NCBI GenBank assembly: GCA_033764445.1
Contig: JANRIZ010000077.1
Coordinates: forward strand, 1-22,275
DNA: 22,275 bases
Source of the DNA: JANRIZ01 sp033764445
GTDB taxonomy: Bacteria > Verrucomicrobiota > Verrucomicrobiia > JAWXBN01
Direction of reading: 5' to 3'
This document shows positions 14,366 through 22,275 of this stretch, piece after piece (position 1 is the stretch's first letter; the number at the start of each line of letters is the position of its first letter). The notes under the pieces were generated by a model. The model had not been told where the DNA came from, did not search any database, and saw nothing but the letters and a program-made list of their open reading frames with translations. The position numbers were made by a program, and so were the translations under genes.

Positions 14366-15163
14366 TTACCTCATGACCTTTTCCAGAAATTTCCTCATTT
14401 CCATACGGGATTTTTGGTCGGCGGCCTCCTGATAGGCCGCTCCTTTGGGAGGGTCATTGCCGGCTTCGCGGCTGGTGAAGGCATGCACCGCGTCCGGGTA
14501 GGCAATGAACGTGTAGGGGATTTTTGCGGCCTCCATCTCTTTCTTGAAGGCTTCCACCTCCGCAGCGGGAACAAGCGGGTCCGCCGCTCCGTGCAGGATC
14601 AGGATCGGACATTTGATGTTTGCAGCGTCGGCAGGACGGGGGGTGTTCAGGCTTCCGTGAAAACTGATCGCCCCGCGCAGGGGTGTGCCGGTCCGGGCCA
14701 GCTCCAGTGAAACCGTTCCGCCAAAACAAAAACCCAGGACAGCGATGCGGTCGGGGTCCACCCCGGGCAGGCGCACCAGCTCATCGTAGGCTTTGCGGAT
14801 CCGCTGGCGCATGAGGGTGCGGTCCGAGTACACCGGGGTCACCAGTTTTTTGGCCTCTTCAGCGGTCTCTGCGCGCAGGCCCGAGCCATACATGTCCACC
14901 GCCAGCGCGATGTATCCCATCGTCGCCAGTTCTTCTGCAAATTGCCGGGCGGGAGCCCGCAGCCCTTTCCAGTCGTGGACCACCAGAATGGCCGGACGGG
15001 GCTTGATATCCTTGCTGACCGGGCGGGCGATATAGCCCTCGTAGGGTTTGCCCTCGATGGAATAGTCGAAGGAGTAGGAGGAGACCTTGGTTTTGGCCTG
15101 GGCATGGATCGTGGCGGGACACAACGTGGCGCACAACAGAAGGGAAAGAATCAAAAATTTCAT
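14366..15163 (-). CDS. Secreted dienelactone-hydrolase-family enzyme
   Basis: An alpha/beta hydrolase of 265 residues. A signal peptide (1-22, LILSLLLCATLCPATIHAQA) sends it out of the cytoplasm. The catalytic triad of the dienelactone hydrolase family is complete: nucleophile Cys146 in GFCFGG, Asp195 in HGAADPLVP and His227 in DAVHAFT. The Cys in place of Ser marks the DLH family; substrates of such exported members are generally unknown (esters or lactones), so a role in aromatic degradation should not be assumed. ATG 15163 starts the signal peptide; two further in-frame ATGs at 15178 and 15181 would add six residues at most. It is divergent from the glycosyltransferase gene. Confidence 0.88.
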   Translation of the reverse strand: MKFLILSLLLCATLCPATIHAQAKTKVSSYSFDYSIEGKPYEGYIARPVSKDIKPRPAILVVHDWKGLRAPARQFAEELATMGYIALAVDMYGSGLRAETAEEAKKLVTPVYSDRTLMRQRIRKAYDELVRLPGVDPDRIAVLGFCFGGTVSLELARTGTPLRGAISFHGSLNTPRPADAANIKCPILILHGAADPLVPAAEVEAFKKEMEAAKIPYTFIAYPDAVHAFTSREAGNDPPKGAAYQEAADQKSRMEMRKFLEKVMR

Positions 15164-15266
15164 GCCCGGATTCTGCATCATTTGAGTCGTCTTTCAAACA
15201 CATTACCCGCCGGATAAAAATTTTACCGTTGAGTCTGATCTGCGGAGGGGGCAGGCTGGCGACCGC

Positions 15267-16802
15267 ATGAAGGGACCGAAACTGTCAATACCCGATGGGA
15301 TCATCGTCCTCCTGTTTCTGATCATGATCGCGATCCGTCTGCCCCATCTGGGTGCGCCGCTGCTGGATTATTTTGAATTCCGTCAGACCCAGACCGCGCT
15401 GACCGCGTACTGGTTTGCCAGGGAAGGGGTGACCCTGCCCGCGTATCCGTTGCCGGTTTTTGGGAGCCCGTGGACCGCCCCCATGGAATTTCCGCTCTTT
15501 CAAATGATCATGGCCGGAGTGCACCTGATGGGCGTGCCTTTGGACATGGCCGGACGCGGCTGCGCCGTGTTTTTTTATGTCGCCTCCGTGGCCATGATGC
15601 TGTGGCTGATCCGCCGGCTGGGCGTGGGTCCACTCGCCTGCGTGGCGTTTGTGGGTTTTGCCACCTTTTCGCCGTATGGCATCGTCTGGAGCCGGGCATG
15701 TCTGATCGATTATTGCAGTGTGTTTTTTTCGCTCGTGTATCTTGCCCTGGCCTTGATGGGCCGCGAAAAGGGATGGAGCGTGGGACTGGTTCTGGCCGTG
15801 ATTCTGGCGGGTGGAATGGCCGGGTTGGTGAAGGTGACGACACTGCCCGTGTATTGGGCCGGGGTGGTGGTCCTCGCCGGGGACCATCTCGGGGAGATTT
15901 GGAAAAAGCACGGGAACAAGTGGAGCGGAAGGGATTGGGGACAGCTGGCCGGGTGGATCCTCGCCCTGCTGGTTCCCGTGCTGCTGGCGATGATTTGGAC
16001 GCATCTGGCCGATGAGGTCAAGCGGGGGGCCGAGCCGACCCGGCATCTGGCTTCGTCCGCCCTGAAAGAATGGAATTTTGGCACGCTTCAACAGCGGCTC
16101 AATCCCTTTGAATGGCACAGGATTTTCAACAATATTTCGCATTGGGTATTGCCCTGGTTCTGGCCCCTGATGCTGGTGGGACTGGTGGCGTTGCGCGGGC
16201 AGACGCGGCTGTCGGGATTGGTGCAGGGATCACTCGTCCTTGGGGCCCTCGGGACAGTGTGTCTGTTTTTCAACCTTCACTTTGTCCATGAGTACTATCT
16301 GATTTCCATCTCCCTGATCCTGTGGTTGCTGGCCGCACTGGGTCTTGAAAAAATGGCATTGTTTATCAGGCATCCCCGGGGGCGATGGTGGCTGGTGGCC
16401 GTCGTTTTGACCGTTCTGGCCATCGATTCATCAAGATCGAAATTTGTTTCAGACGCTTGCGAATTTCCCTATCGCAGCCCGGTTTTGACGGTCGCGAAAG
16501 CTGTGCGGGAGCATCTCCCGGCGGGTCAGGAGATCGTGATTTTGGGGCACGGTTGGGACCCGAGCCTTCCGTATTATCTTGAGCGCAAGGCCCTGATGGT
16601 TGAACCGCAGAAAGTGACCAAGGCGTATGCGTCCGCCTACGTGAAGGACCGAAAAGTCAACCATGTCCTCAGCCGCAACAGCTGGGACAAGCATGTGCAT
16701 CAACTGTGGCCGGACGCACGGAAAATTCTCGAGGTCGAGAATCATTCACTCCATGTTCTGGACGGGGCCGGTGGTGCCCCGAAAACTACCACATCACCTT
16801 GA
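15267..16802 (+). CDS. GT-C membrane glycosyltransferase (ArnT/PMT-like, GT39/83 type)
   Basis: A 511-residue integral membrane protein with roughly ten to eleven hydrophobic helices up to residue 400 and a soluble periplasmic C-terminal domain (about 400-511). The first external loop, DYFEFRQTQTALTAYWFARE (about 34-53), has the acidic residues and the RQTQTA pattern typical of enzymes that transfer sugars from polyprenyl-phosphate donors to lipid or protein. The exact donor and acceptor cannot be read from the sequence; lipid A, protein or cell-wall glycan are all possible. No strong Shine-Dalgarno lies near ATG 15267; a GCGGAGGGGG is about 20 nt upstream. Its stop overlaps the convergent autotransporter gene by 17 bp. 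Confidence 0.85.
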   Translation: MKGPKLSIPDGIIVLLFLIMIAIRLPHLGAPLLDYFEFRQTQTALTAYWFAREGVTLPAYPLPVFGSPWTAPMEFPLFQMIMAGVHLMGVPLDMAGRGCAVFFYVASVAMMLWLIRRLGVGPLACVAFVGFATFSPYGIVWSRACLIDYCSVFFSLVYLALALMGREKGWSVGLVLAVILAGGMAGLVKVTTLPVYWAGVVVLAGDHLGEIWKKHGNKWSGRDWGQLAGWILALLVPVLLAMIWTHLADEVKRGAEPTRHLASSALKEWNFGTLQQRLNPFEWHRIFNNISHWVLPWFWPLMLVGLVALRGQTRLSGLVQGSLVLGALGTVCLFFNLHFVHEYYLISISLILWLLAALGLEKMALFIRHPRGRWWLVAVVLTVLAIDSSRSKFVSDACEFPYRSPVLTVAKAVREHLPAGQEIVILGHGWDPSLPYYLERKALMVEPQKVTKAYASAYVKDRKVNHVLSRNSWDKHVHQLWPDARKILEVENHSLHVLDGAGGAPKTTTSP

Positions 16803-19275
16803 CGCCGCCGGAGACATTTTGTCCAAGGGAATCGGGCTGAACCTGGGCATCGTAATTGATGAAGAGGGCGACGGAGTTGTCCCATCCGCCCTGCAGTCCC
16901 AGACCGAGCAATGCCGAATCACGGTCGGGGGTGGCGGTCGTGACGTTGAAGGAGCCCAACCCCGAGCCCGCAAATTGTGCCGAAACATTGCGGGCGTCGT
17001 CGAGAAATTCATGAAGCCAGAAGGCGTGAAGTTCGGGGCGCACGGTGAAACTTTTGATTTTCCAGGAGCGCTGGAGGCGTCCGCCCAATTTGCTGCGGAG
17101 GGATTCCGCATTTTGTTCCCCCACCGTCAGATTGGCCGCACCGGCGCCGGTTTCCGTGTAGGCATCAAGATGGTAGTGGGTGGCTTGAAGACCCGCCACG
17201 GGTCCGTAGGTCCAATCGCCGGACTTGAAATCGAAGCCCGCTGAGGTGGAGGCCGTCAGCTGATATCCGTCTGTATCCCCTGTTGCGGACCGGTTGGCAA
17301 AAAAAATGTCGCGGGTGGTGTCGACCCGGCTGATCCCCCCGCCGAGCATTCCGTTGACGTACCAGGGGCCGTCGTGCCAGCAGCCGTACAGACCGGGCTG
17401 ATAGGACTCGATGCGGAGTTTTTGGTTGGAGCCCATGGCCCAGGTGCTCGAGTACCCCATGAAGACCCCCCCGATGAGGTGGGGGTTGAACCGGCAATCC
17501 GTGCCCACCTGGGTTGAAAAGGTGTCGTAGCGGGAGGAGCCTCCTGTGGGAAGGGTGTCCAGATCGGCCATGATGATGCTGCCCAGGGCGTAGGCCCCCC
17601 AGCGTTTTGAGTCCCCGAGTCTTGAGGGGGAGAGGGTGGGGCCGGCATCCTGCACCGTTTTGGAGACGGGGTTAAAGGCCAGGAGCTGTTGCCGGGGCAG
17701 TGCCAGGGAGGCATCCACAGAGCCATCCAGCAGATTCAACCCCGAAAGATCCAGGCCGCCGGGGTTGCCGGAGCGGACGCCATTGAGGCGGTTTTCGATG
17801 CGGGAGGAATCAAAGGTGGCATTGTCGAAAAGGATATCGGGAATGATCTCCAGGGAGTGCGGGAGGAGCTGGTCAAGCCCCCCGGGGATATTGCCCGACT
17901 GGATCAGCGCCGAAAGCAGCAACCGCATTTCGCTGTCGGGCAGTGAGGTAAAGCTGTCGAGATTGGCCCCCAAGGCACGGGCATTGGGTGTGGAGCCCAG
18001 GTCGCCGTAGGCAAAAAAGGCCCCTTCGACGGTCGCGAAATTGGCATACACGTAATCCTGCCCCAGGTAGGTGAGGGTGCCGGAGGAGGGATTGGCCGCG
18101 AGGTATTCACGCATCCGGGCCGCCTCGGCGGCATTGACGCCGTGGAATTCAAACCGCAGCCGGTTTCCCGTCCCGCCTTCGCCGTCAATGGTTCCGGTGA
18201 TCCGGGAAAAACTGCCGAGGGTGGCCGAGGAATCGGTGGCGGCGCCGAAGGTGACGGCCTTGCCGCCGCCGTTGGCGGTGATCACTCCGTTGAGGTTGTA
18301 AAGGGAGTTGTCGGCACCACTGCCCAGATCGATGGCATCGAAGGCGGACCCGCCGATGATCGTCCCGTTGATATTGAAAATCCGTTCACTGCCGTCACAT
18401 CCGGCAATGGCCTGGGCTCCCAAGGAGGAATCGATCAGTCCGTAATTGCGGATCGTATTGCCTGTATTGAATGAGGAAGTGAAGACGGCCGGACCGAAGA
18501 CATCGGTGGTGCGGATGGTGCCGAAATTGGTCAGGTTGCCGGCGACATCCCCTGTGGGACTGCTGCTCAGAAAGACAACCCCCAATACGCCCTGCCCCGA
18601 GAGCGTCCCGTAATTGTGGATGTCCCCCCCTTCGGAGAGGGTGATTGATGAGAAAAAAGCCGTTCCCTGGATGGAACCGTAATTGTAGACGGTTCCCTTT
18701 CCCGCCAGAAACAGGATGCCATCAACCCCGTTGGCGATGATTGTCCCGTGGTTGTACACCACGCCTCCGTTTAAAAAATCAATGACCGAACAATTGTCGT
18801 TGCGCATTGTGCCGAAGTTGATGACCGTGCCGGTGGCCGTCCCGGAAAACTCGATGGTGCAGAGGTTGTCCCCCACAAGGGTGCCGTTGTTGACAATTGT
18901 GGCCGTGCCGGAATTGATGACAACCCCGGCGTCGCCCCCGATGATTCCATTGTTCAACAGGGAAAGGGTCGTCCCCCCGAAGGTGATGCCCACGGATCCG
19001 GTGGGGATGGCATCAATGGTGCCGTCAATGCGGATGACCGAGATGCCATCGACATTGATGACCGTGCCCGCGGCGAGAGTGTCTGTGGCGGTGGTGGCGG
19101 GGGTCAGGGTGATGTGTGTCTGGGGAAAGGCCGTCGCGTCGAGGGTCCCGGGGTCGGGGCCGGGGGTGGAGGTGATCTGGGTGGTTGAACCCGAGGTGGA
19201 TTCAATCCATTGGGCCTTCAGTTCGGAAGCTCCGAAAAAAAGAATCAGGACACAGGATGGGATCAGGTTTTTCAT
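16786..19275 (-). CDS. Type V autotransporter with a repeat passenger
   Basis: An 829-residue surface protein that carries its own outer-membrane pore. Residues 1-21 are a signal peptide (ILFFGASELKA). The passenger (about 22-360) is built from about ten imperfect units of 21-29 residues with the core N-x-G-[TS]-[ILM] (near 108, 129, 153, 175, 198, 221, 250, 277, 301 and 327), the pattern of a right-handed beta-helix. A linker (about 400-550, with LDQLLPHSLEIIPD) leads to the autotransporter beta-barrel (about 555-829), whose strands alternate aromatic residues and which ends in VMW, an aromatic C-terminal residue as needed for outer-membrane insertion. ATG 19275 is preferred over GTG 19278. 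There are no catalytic protease motifs; adhesion is a guess. Confidence 0.9.
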   Translation of the reverse strand: MKNLIPSCVLILFFGASELKAQWIESTSGSTTQITSTPGPDPGTLDATAFPQTHITLTPATTATDTLAAGTVINVDGISVIRIDGTIDAIPTGSVGITFGGTTLSLLNNGIIGGDAGVVINSGTATIVNNGTLVGDNLCTIEFSGTATGTVINFGTMRNDNCSVIDFLNGGVVYNHGTIIANGVDGILFLAGKGTVYNYGSIQGTAFFSSITLSEGGDIHNYGTLSGQGVLGVVFLSSSPTGDVAGNLTNFGTIRTTDVFGPAVFTSSFNTGNTIRNYGLIDSSLGAQAIAGCDGSERIFNINGTIIGGSAFDAIDLGSGADNSLYNLNGVITANGGGKAVTFGAATDSSATLGSFSRITGTIDGEGGTGNRLRFEFHGVNAAEAARMREYLAANPSSGTLTYLGQDYVYANFATVEGAFFAYGDLGSTPNARALGANLDSFTSLPDSEMRLLLSALIQSGNIPGGLDQLLPHSLEIIPDILFDNATFDSSRIENRLNGVRSGNPGGLDLSGLNLLDGSVDASLALPRQQLLAFNPVSKTVQDAGPTLSPSRLGDSKRWGAYALGSIIMADLDTLPTGGSSRYDTFSTQVGTDCRFNPHLIGGVFMGYSSTWAMGSNQKLRIESYQPGLYGCWHDGPWYVNGMLGGGISRVDTTRDIFFANRSATGDTDGYQLTASTSAGFDFKSGDWTYGPVAGLQATHYHLDAYTETGAGAANLTVGEQNAESLRSKLGGRLQRSWKIKSFTVRPELHAFWLHEFLDDARNVSAQFAGSGLGSFNVTTATPDRDSALLGLGLQGGWDNSVALFINYDAQVQPDSLGQNVSGGVKVMW

Positions 19276-19368
19276 CACGCAAATGGATCAACAGGGGCCG
19301 GAGAACCGGCGTGTGGCACGATGTAGCCCTTTATCCGACAGGGCGTAAATTAAAAACACTCCCTCCGA

Positions 19369-19391
19369 GAAAAATTCCCGGCGGCAGGGAA
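19369..19391 (-). terminator. Possible intrinsic terminator of the helical repeat protein gene
   Basis: On the minus strand TTCCC (19391-19387) pairs with GGGAA (19379-19375) over a 7-nt loop and is followed by a T-run (19374 to about 19371, then mixed). The stem is only five pairs. It lies about 70 bp past the stop at 19462 and before the autotransporter start. Confidence 0.35.
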
Positions 19392-19461
19392 AATGTCATT
19401 TTACTTGATCCCGGCTTCAGATCATGCGTTTTCGGGAGTGAATCCAGGGTCCCCGGGCCGT

Positions 19462-21150
19462 TTATTTCGCTGCAGGTTTTTCCTTGGGCGTGGTCGTTTT
19501 TTCGAGGGTTTTGAGTCGCTCGACCGCCTCCTTGAAAGGTCCGTTTTTGCCGTTTTGTTTGAGGACCAGGGTGTATTGTTCGATGGCCGCCCCGGTTTGA
19601 CCCGCTTCCTCGAGGCGTTTGCCGGAGAGAAAGGCGCGGCAGGCCGCCAGATCGGCCCCGAGCAAGGGATCGGCGGCGATCCCGGGTACGGAGGAGATGA
19701 GGATGTCGAGGGTGAAGGCGGTTTTTTCCCAGTCCCGGTCCTCCAAAGCCTTTTTATATTCCGAAAAAATGAATTCCTCGGGGCTCTGCCCCTCCTTGAG
19801 AACGGGCCCCTTCGAAAGGCCCAGAAGTTTGGACAGGGTCTGCACCTGAAGCTCCCGGGCGATTTTACGCAGCGGCGACATCCACGAATGGTTGTAGCCA
19901 AGCTGGAAGGATTTGGTGAAGGCCTCGCGGGCCCGCCCGGATTCCAGGGCGTTCTGGGCATAGGCCAGAGTGGTCAGGTCCGCTGTCAAATTGCGGATAT
20001 CGTGTCCGCGGGGTGTGTAATCCGCTCCGTGGGCGGCTTTGAGACCGGTGGCGATTTTTTCCAGATCGGCCGGTTTTGCGGAGGCAAGGGTTTCGGAGAT
20101 GTCATCCTGGTTTGGGGCGGAAAACTTTTTCAGCAGTTCGTTGAGCTTGGAGCGTTCCGTCAGCCGGGCGCGTCCGGCGGAGTAGCTGAGCTGCTGTCGG
20201 GCATTCTGCATGGCGTTGAAGTCATTGCTTTGGGCGGCCCCGATGTAGTCCTGGACCAGTGCGAGGACCTGGACGACCGCCTCCGCCCTCTGGTAGGAGC
20301 GCTGGGTGGCGGGGGTGTAGGACCGGGTGTTCCGGTCATCCAGAAGCTTCTCGACCTTCTGGAGGATCGGATCAATGTCACTCTCCTTTTTGACGAGCAG
20401 GAGCGCGTCGCCGGCCTCCTTGAGGACCCTGTCCACCTCCACAGAAACCTGGCTGGAGGAGGGTTTGGATTTTTTCCGGATTTCCGTGGCCACCTGGCCC
20501 CACATCTGTTTGGTTTCCGGGTCGCGGAGTCCCGCCGTGACCGTGCGGGCCTGGCGGACGAGATAGTTGATGTCCACGCCCTCACCCTCATTGAGTTTGT
20601 AGTTCTGGTACTGTTCGATAAAGGAGGTGAGGTTGTTGATGCGGTTGAGTTCGCGGCGGACCCTGTTGGACAGGGGCTGGTTGAAGAGGTCCTGCAGTTC
20701 ATCGACACGGGACTGGGCGTCATCAAGGTCGGAATCCTTTTTGGGATTGAGGATCGCATTGGCCACCGCCCGGCAGGTCGCGTAGTACACCGAGAGGATT
20801 TTTTTGTCCCGTTCCTCCTCGAGCTTCTCAATTTCCGCGACCACCTGCTCCCACAATTTGCGCAATTCCGGGTTGCGGATGTTGCGCATGGAATTGCGGG
20901 CGGTCTGCAGGGCGTTGCGGTAGTCCTCGTTCTGGATGAGGTTGTCGACCTGGTCGAGCTGGTGGCCCGAGTTGACGAATTCCGCCGTGCTGGCGGGGGC
21001 ACCCCCGGCCACGATGGTGGACTGGGCCGCCTTGCGAAGACTTTCGAGTGCGCTCTCCTTTTTGGCGGCGGTTTCCGCATGCAAACCCGGCAGGGTTGGC
21101 AGCAAAAACACGGTGCAAGCGATCAGACAGGTGCGGAGGAGGGAGTGCAT
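19462..21150 (-). CDS. Secreted all-helical protein with ~117-residue internal repeats
   Basis: I do not recognise the family. The 562-residue product has a signal peptide (1-25, CLIACTVFLLPTLPGLHA) and is otherwise almost all predicted helix, rich in Leu, Ala, Lys, Glu and Gln. It repeats internally: blocks start near residues 74, 191 and 308, each with an A-R dipeptide 9-10 residues in; IRNPELRKLWEQVVAEIEK (91-109) matches LRDPETKQMWGQVATEIRK (208-226). A fourth, more divergent block may begin near 400. The C-terminal part (about 495-550) looks TPR-like (AAIEQYTLVLKQNGKNGPFKEAVERL). Such helical-repeat exported proteins usually act as scaffolds. ATG 21150 begins the signal peptide; the promoter at 21232-21261 fits. 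Confidence 0.72.
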   Translation of the reverse strand: MHSLLRTCLIACTVFLLPTLPGLHAETAAKKESALESLRKAAQSTIVAGGAPASTAEFVNSGHQLDQVDNLIQNEDYRNALQTARNSMRNIRNPELRKLWEQVVAEIEKLEEERDKKILSVYYATCRAVANAILNPKKDSDLDDAQSRVDELQDLFNQPLSNRVRRELNRINNLTSFIEQYQNYKLNEGEGVDINYLVRQARTVTAGLRDPETKQMWGQVATEIRKKSKPSSSQVSVEVDRVLKEAGDALLLVKKESDIDPILQKVEKLLDDRNTRSYTPATQRSYQRAEAVVQVLALVQDYIGAAQSNDFNAMQNARQQLSYSAGRARLTERSKLNELLKKFSAPNQDDISETLASAKPADLEKIATGLKAAHGADYTPRGHDIRNLTADLTTLAYAQNALESGRAREAFTKSFQLGYNHSWMSPLRKIARELQVQTLSKLLGLSKGPVLKEGQSPEEFIFSEYKKALEDRDWEKTAFTLDILISSVPGIAADPLLGADLAACRAFLSGKRLEEAGQTGAAIEQYTLVLKQNGKNGPFKEAVERLKTLEKTTTPKEKPAAK

Positions 21151-21231
21151 AGAAGAGCCTTGGGTTGGTGGGTTCAAAAAGGTATGACACACGGGGAGGG
21201 CCATAGGTTCCGGACTGACGCTAACACTTCC

Positions 21232-21261
21232 ACTCTAGGCGATGTGTCAGGCAAATGTCAA
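21232..21261 (-). promoter_or_regulatory. Promoter of the helical repeat protein gene
   Basis: On the minus strand, TTGACA (21261-21256, perfect consensus) and TAGAGT (21237-21232) are 18 bp apart, with the expected start near 21225, about 75 bp before ATG 21150. The -35 box is itself one unit of the 11-bp repeat array described at 21245-21288. Confidence 0.6.
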
Positions 21262-21288
21262 AAACATGTAAAAGACATGTCAGGCCGC
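21245..21288 (-). repeat. Four 11-bp phased operator-like units over the promoter
   Basis: On the plus strand, TGTCA, TGTCA, TGTAA and TGTCA begin at 21245, 21256, 21267 and 21278, exactly 11 bp apart, so all four face about the same side of the helix. On the minus strand they read TGACA. The second coincides with the -35 box TTGACA and the first falls in the promoter spacer; the other two lie just upstream. Two ACATGT palindromes (21264-21269 and 21275-21280) are embedded. The layout suggests cooperative binding of a regulator that would control the gene starting at 21150. Confidence 0.5.
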
Positions 21289-21328
21289 CCTTCATTGTGG
21301 AGAGATCGAAAACAGCATCCGCCTTATT

Positions 21329-22231
21329 TCAAAAAAGTTCGCCCTGATGTGTGGAAGACGGGACCTTGGTTGTCGCCTGGCCCGCCTCGGTTTCAACCTC
21401 ACGGGTGAGGGTCTTAAACTCAAGCCGTTTGAGTTCGGCGATCAATTCCGGGTATTGCGGCGAAATCAGAAGCTCTTTGAAGGGGACGGGCAGCGGAAGG
21501 GATGTTTCCAGACGGACCATTTTGCGGGCGACCTCAACGGCATCCAGATGGGTGCGGAGAGCCTCGCCGGATTTGCCTTTGAGGAGCGCCGCATTTTGCA
21601 GAAGGGCGTCGAGGGAACCGAATTCGTTGATCAATTTGGCCGCGGTTTTGGGTCCGATCCCGGGCACGCCCGGAATGTTGTCGCTGGCATCCCCGGTCAG
21701 GGCCAGGAGGTCCGCAATCTGCGCCGGGGACACGCCCCATTTGGCCTGCACGCCCCTTTCATCGATCAACTCGAAGTCCTCCCTGCCCGGGGCGTATATT
21801 TTCAACGACCCATCGACCAGTTGCATGAGGTCCTTATCCTTGGTGGCGAAGATGACTTCATGCCCCAGGGACCTGGCCTGGAGCGCGTAGGAGGCCATCA
21901 CATCATCGGCCTCGTGGCCCTCGACGATGATTTTTTGCCAGCCCAACAGCGAGGTGATGGATTCGATCCGGGGGAGCTGTATCCGCAGGTCTGCGGGCAT
22001 CTCCTCGCGGTTTTGTTTGTATTGGGGCAGCAGCTCCATCCGCGCGGCGGGAAGACCCCCGTCAAAGACCACCGCCGCCCGGTCGGGCTTCAAGTCCACG
22101 AGCATCCGTCGCAGGGCCTTGGCGAAACCGAAGACCGCATTGGTGGGTTCCCCCGCCGAGTTGCGAAGGCCCATGATCGCAAAGAAGGAACGATAGGCGT
22201 AATAATGTCCGTCCACCAGCAGCAGGCGCAT
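21329..22231 (-). CDS. Stand-alone 5'-3' exonuclease (FEN/Pol I N-terminal family)
   Basis: A 300-residue flap nuclease of the family found at the N-terminus of DNA polymerase I; it removes RNA primers and 5' flaps. Conserved metal-binding acids are present: Asp7 (VDGHYYAYRSF), Asp57 (VVFDGG), Glu107-Ala-Asp109-Asp110, Asp132 and Asp134 (KDKDLMQLVDG), Asp181 and Asp184 in TGDASDNIPGVPGIGPKTAAKLI, which is also the helix-3-turn-helix DNA-binding element. The protein ends at QGELF with no polymerase domain, and the stop is followed by non-coding DNA, so it is a separate protein by design rather than a visible truncation. GGAGG lies 12 nt before ATG 22231, a little far. No partner gene is seen before the window edge. 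Confidence 0.93.
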   Translation of the reverse strand: MRLLLVDGHYYAYRSFFAIMGLRNSAGEPTNAVFGFAKALRRMLVDLKPDRAAVVFDGGLPAARMELLPQYKQNREEMPADLRIQLPRIESITSLLGWQKIIVEGHEADDVMASYALQARSLGHEVIFATKDKDLMQLVDGSLKIYAPGREDFELIDERGVQAKWGVSPAQIADLLALTGDASDNIPGVPGIGPKTAAKLINEFGSLDALLQNAALLKGKSGEALRTHLDAVEVARKMVRLETSLPLPVPFKELLISPQYPELIAELKRLEFKTLTREVETEAGQATTKVPSSTHQGELF

Positions 22232-22275
22232 CCCGGGATTGAACCTCCGATGGCGGCGTGTGAACAGCCAAAAAT

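Noticed and set aside
14346..14366. CCCC-GAT-GGGG hairpin followed by T-run after the small secreted protein gene
   Set aside because: The stem has only four pairs; not listed as a separate terminator, though mentioned with the gene.
19393..21408. 671-codon plus-strand frame
   Set aside because: It is antisense to the helical repeat protein, which has a signal peptide and internal repeats; the plus-strand product is low-complexity Gly/Phe/Asp-rich.
1..22275. CRISPR arrays, tRNA or rRNA genes, integrases, transposases, toxin-antitoxin or phage genes
   Set aside because: No such motif, repeat-spacer pattern, cloverleaf or domain was recognised on either strand.

Overview
This is a GC-rich bacterial chromosomal window with about nineteen protein genes. 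They are mostly short, and many encode secreted or membrane proteins. I see no rRNA, tRNA, CRISPR, integrase or transposase. Several traits fit the Verrucomicrobiota/PVC group: a FabV-type enoyl-ACP reductase, a secreted SecD-head-like protein, a large type V autotransporter, a stand-alone 5'-3' exonuclease and CACGGAT-type intergenic repeats. That assignment is an inference from gene style, not proof.

Layout. Bases 1-524 hold no convincing protein gene, but the minus strand carries a promoter-like pair and a strong intrinsic terminator that could bound a small RNA of about 150 nt. A GGQ release-factor-like rescue protein follows (525-938), then a repeat patch (941-1074). The minus strand then carries a Pro-rich coiled-coil membrane protein, FabV (fatty acid elongation) and a secreted beta-carbonic anhydrase. 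From 3949 the plus strand carries purF-purH (first and last steps of IMP synthesis), closed by a terminator, then a GbsR-type regulator.

Between 7658 and 10578 lies a cluster of little-known genes: a mutarotase-like protein, two tandem paralogous mini membrane proteins, a secreted SecD-P1-head-like protein and a divergent secreted BsuPI-domain protein. The minus-strand pair rfbB-gmd makes dTDP- and GDP-4-keto-6-deoxy sugars for surface glycans. It diverges from an unusual GNAT-remnant/cyclic-nucleotide-binding fusion. Next come a small secreted charged protein, a secreted dienelactone-hydrolase-like enzyme and a GT-C membrane glycosyltransferase that overlaps tail to tail with the autotransporter gene. 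The window ends with a secreted all-helical repeat protein and a 5'-3' exonuclease.

No single operon explains the region; it reads as housekeeping genes (purFH, fabV, exonuclease, rescue factor) among cell-envelope genes. The most unusual signals are an 11-bp phased operator-like array over a promoter (21232-21288), three intergenic runs of heptamer repeats, the paired mini membrane proteins, the GNAT-remnant/cNMP fusion, and the candidate small RNA near the left edge.
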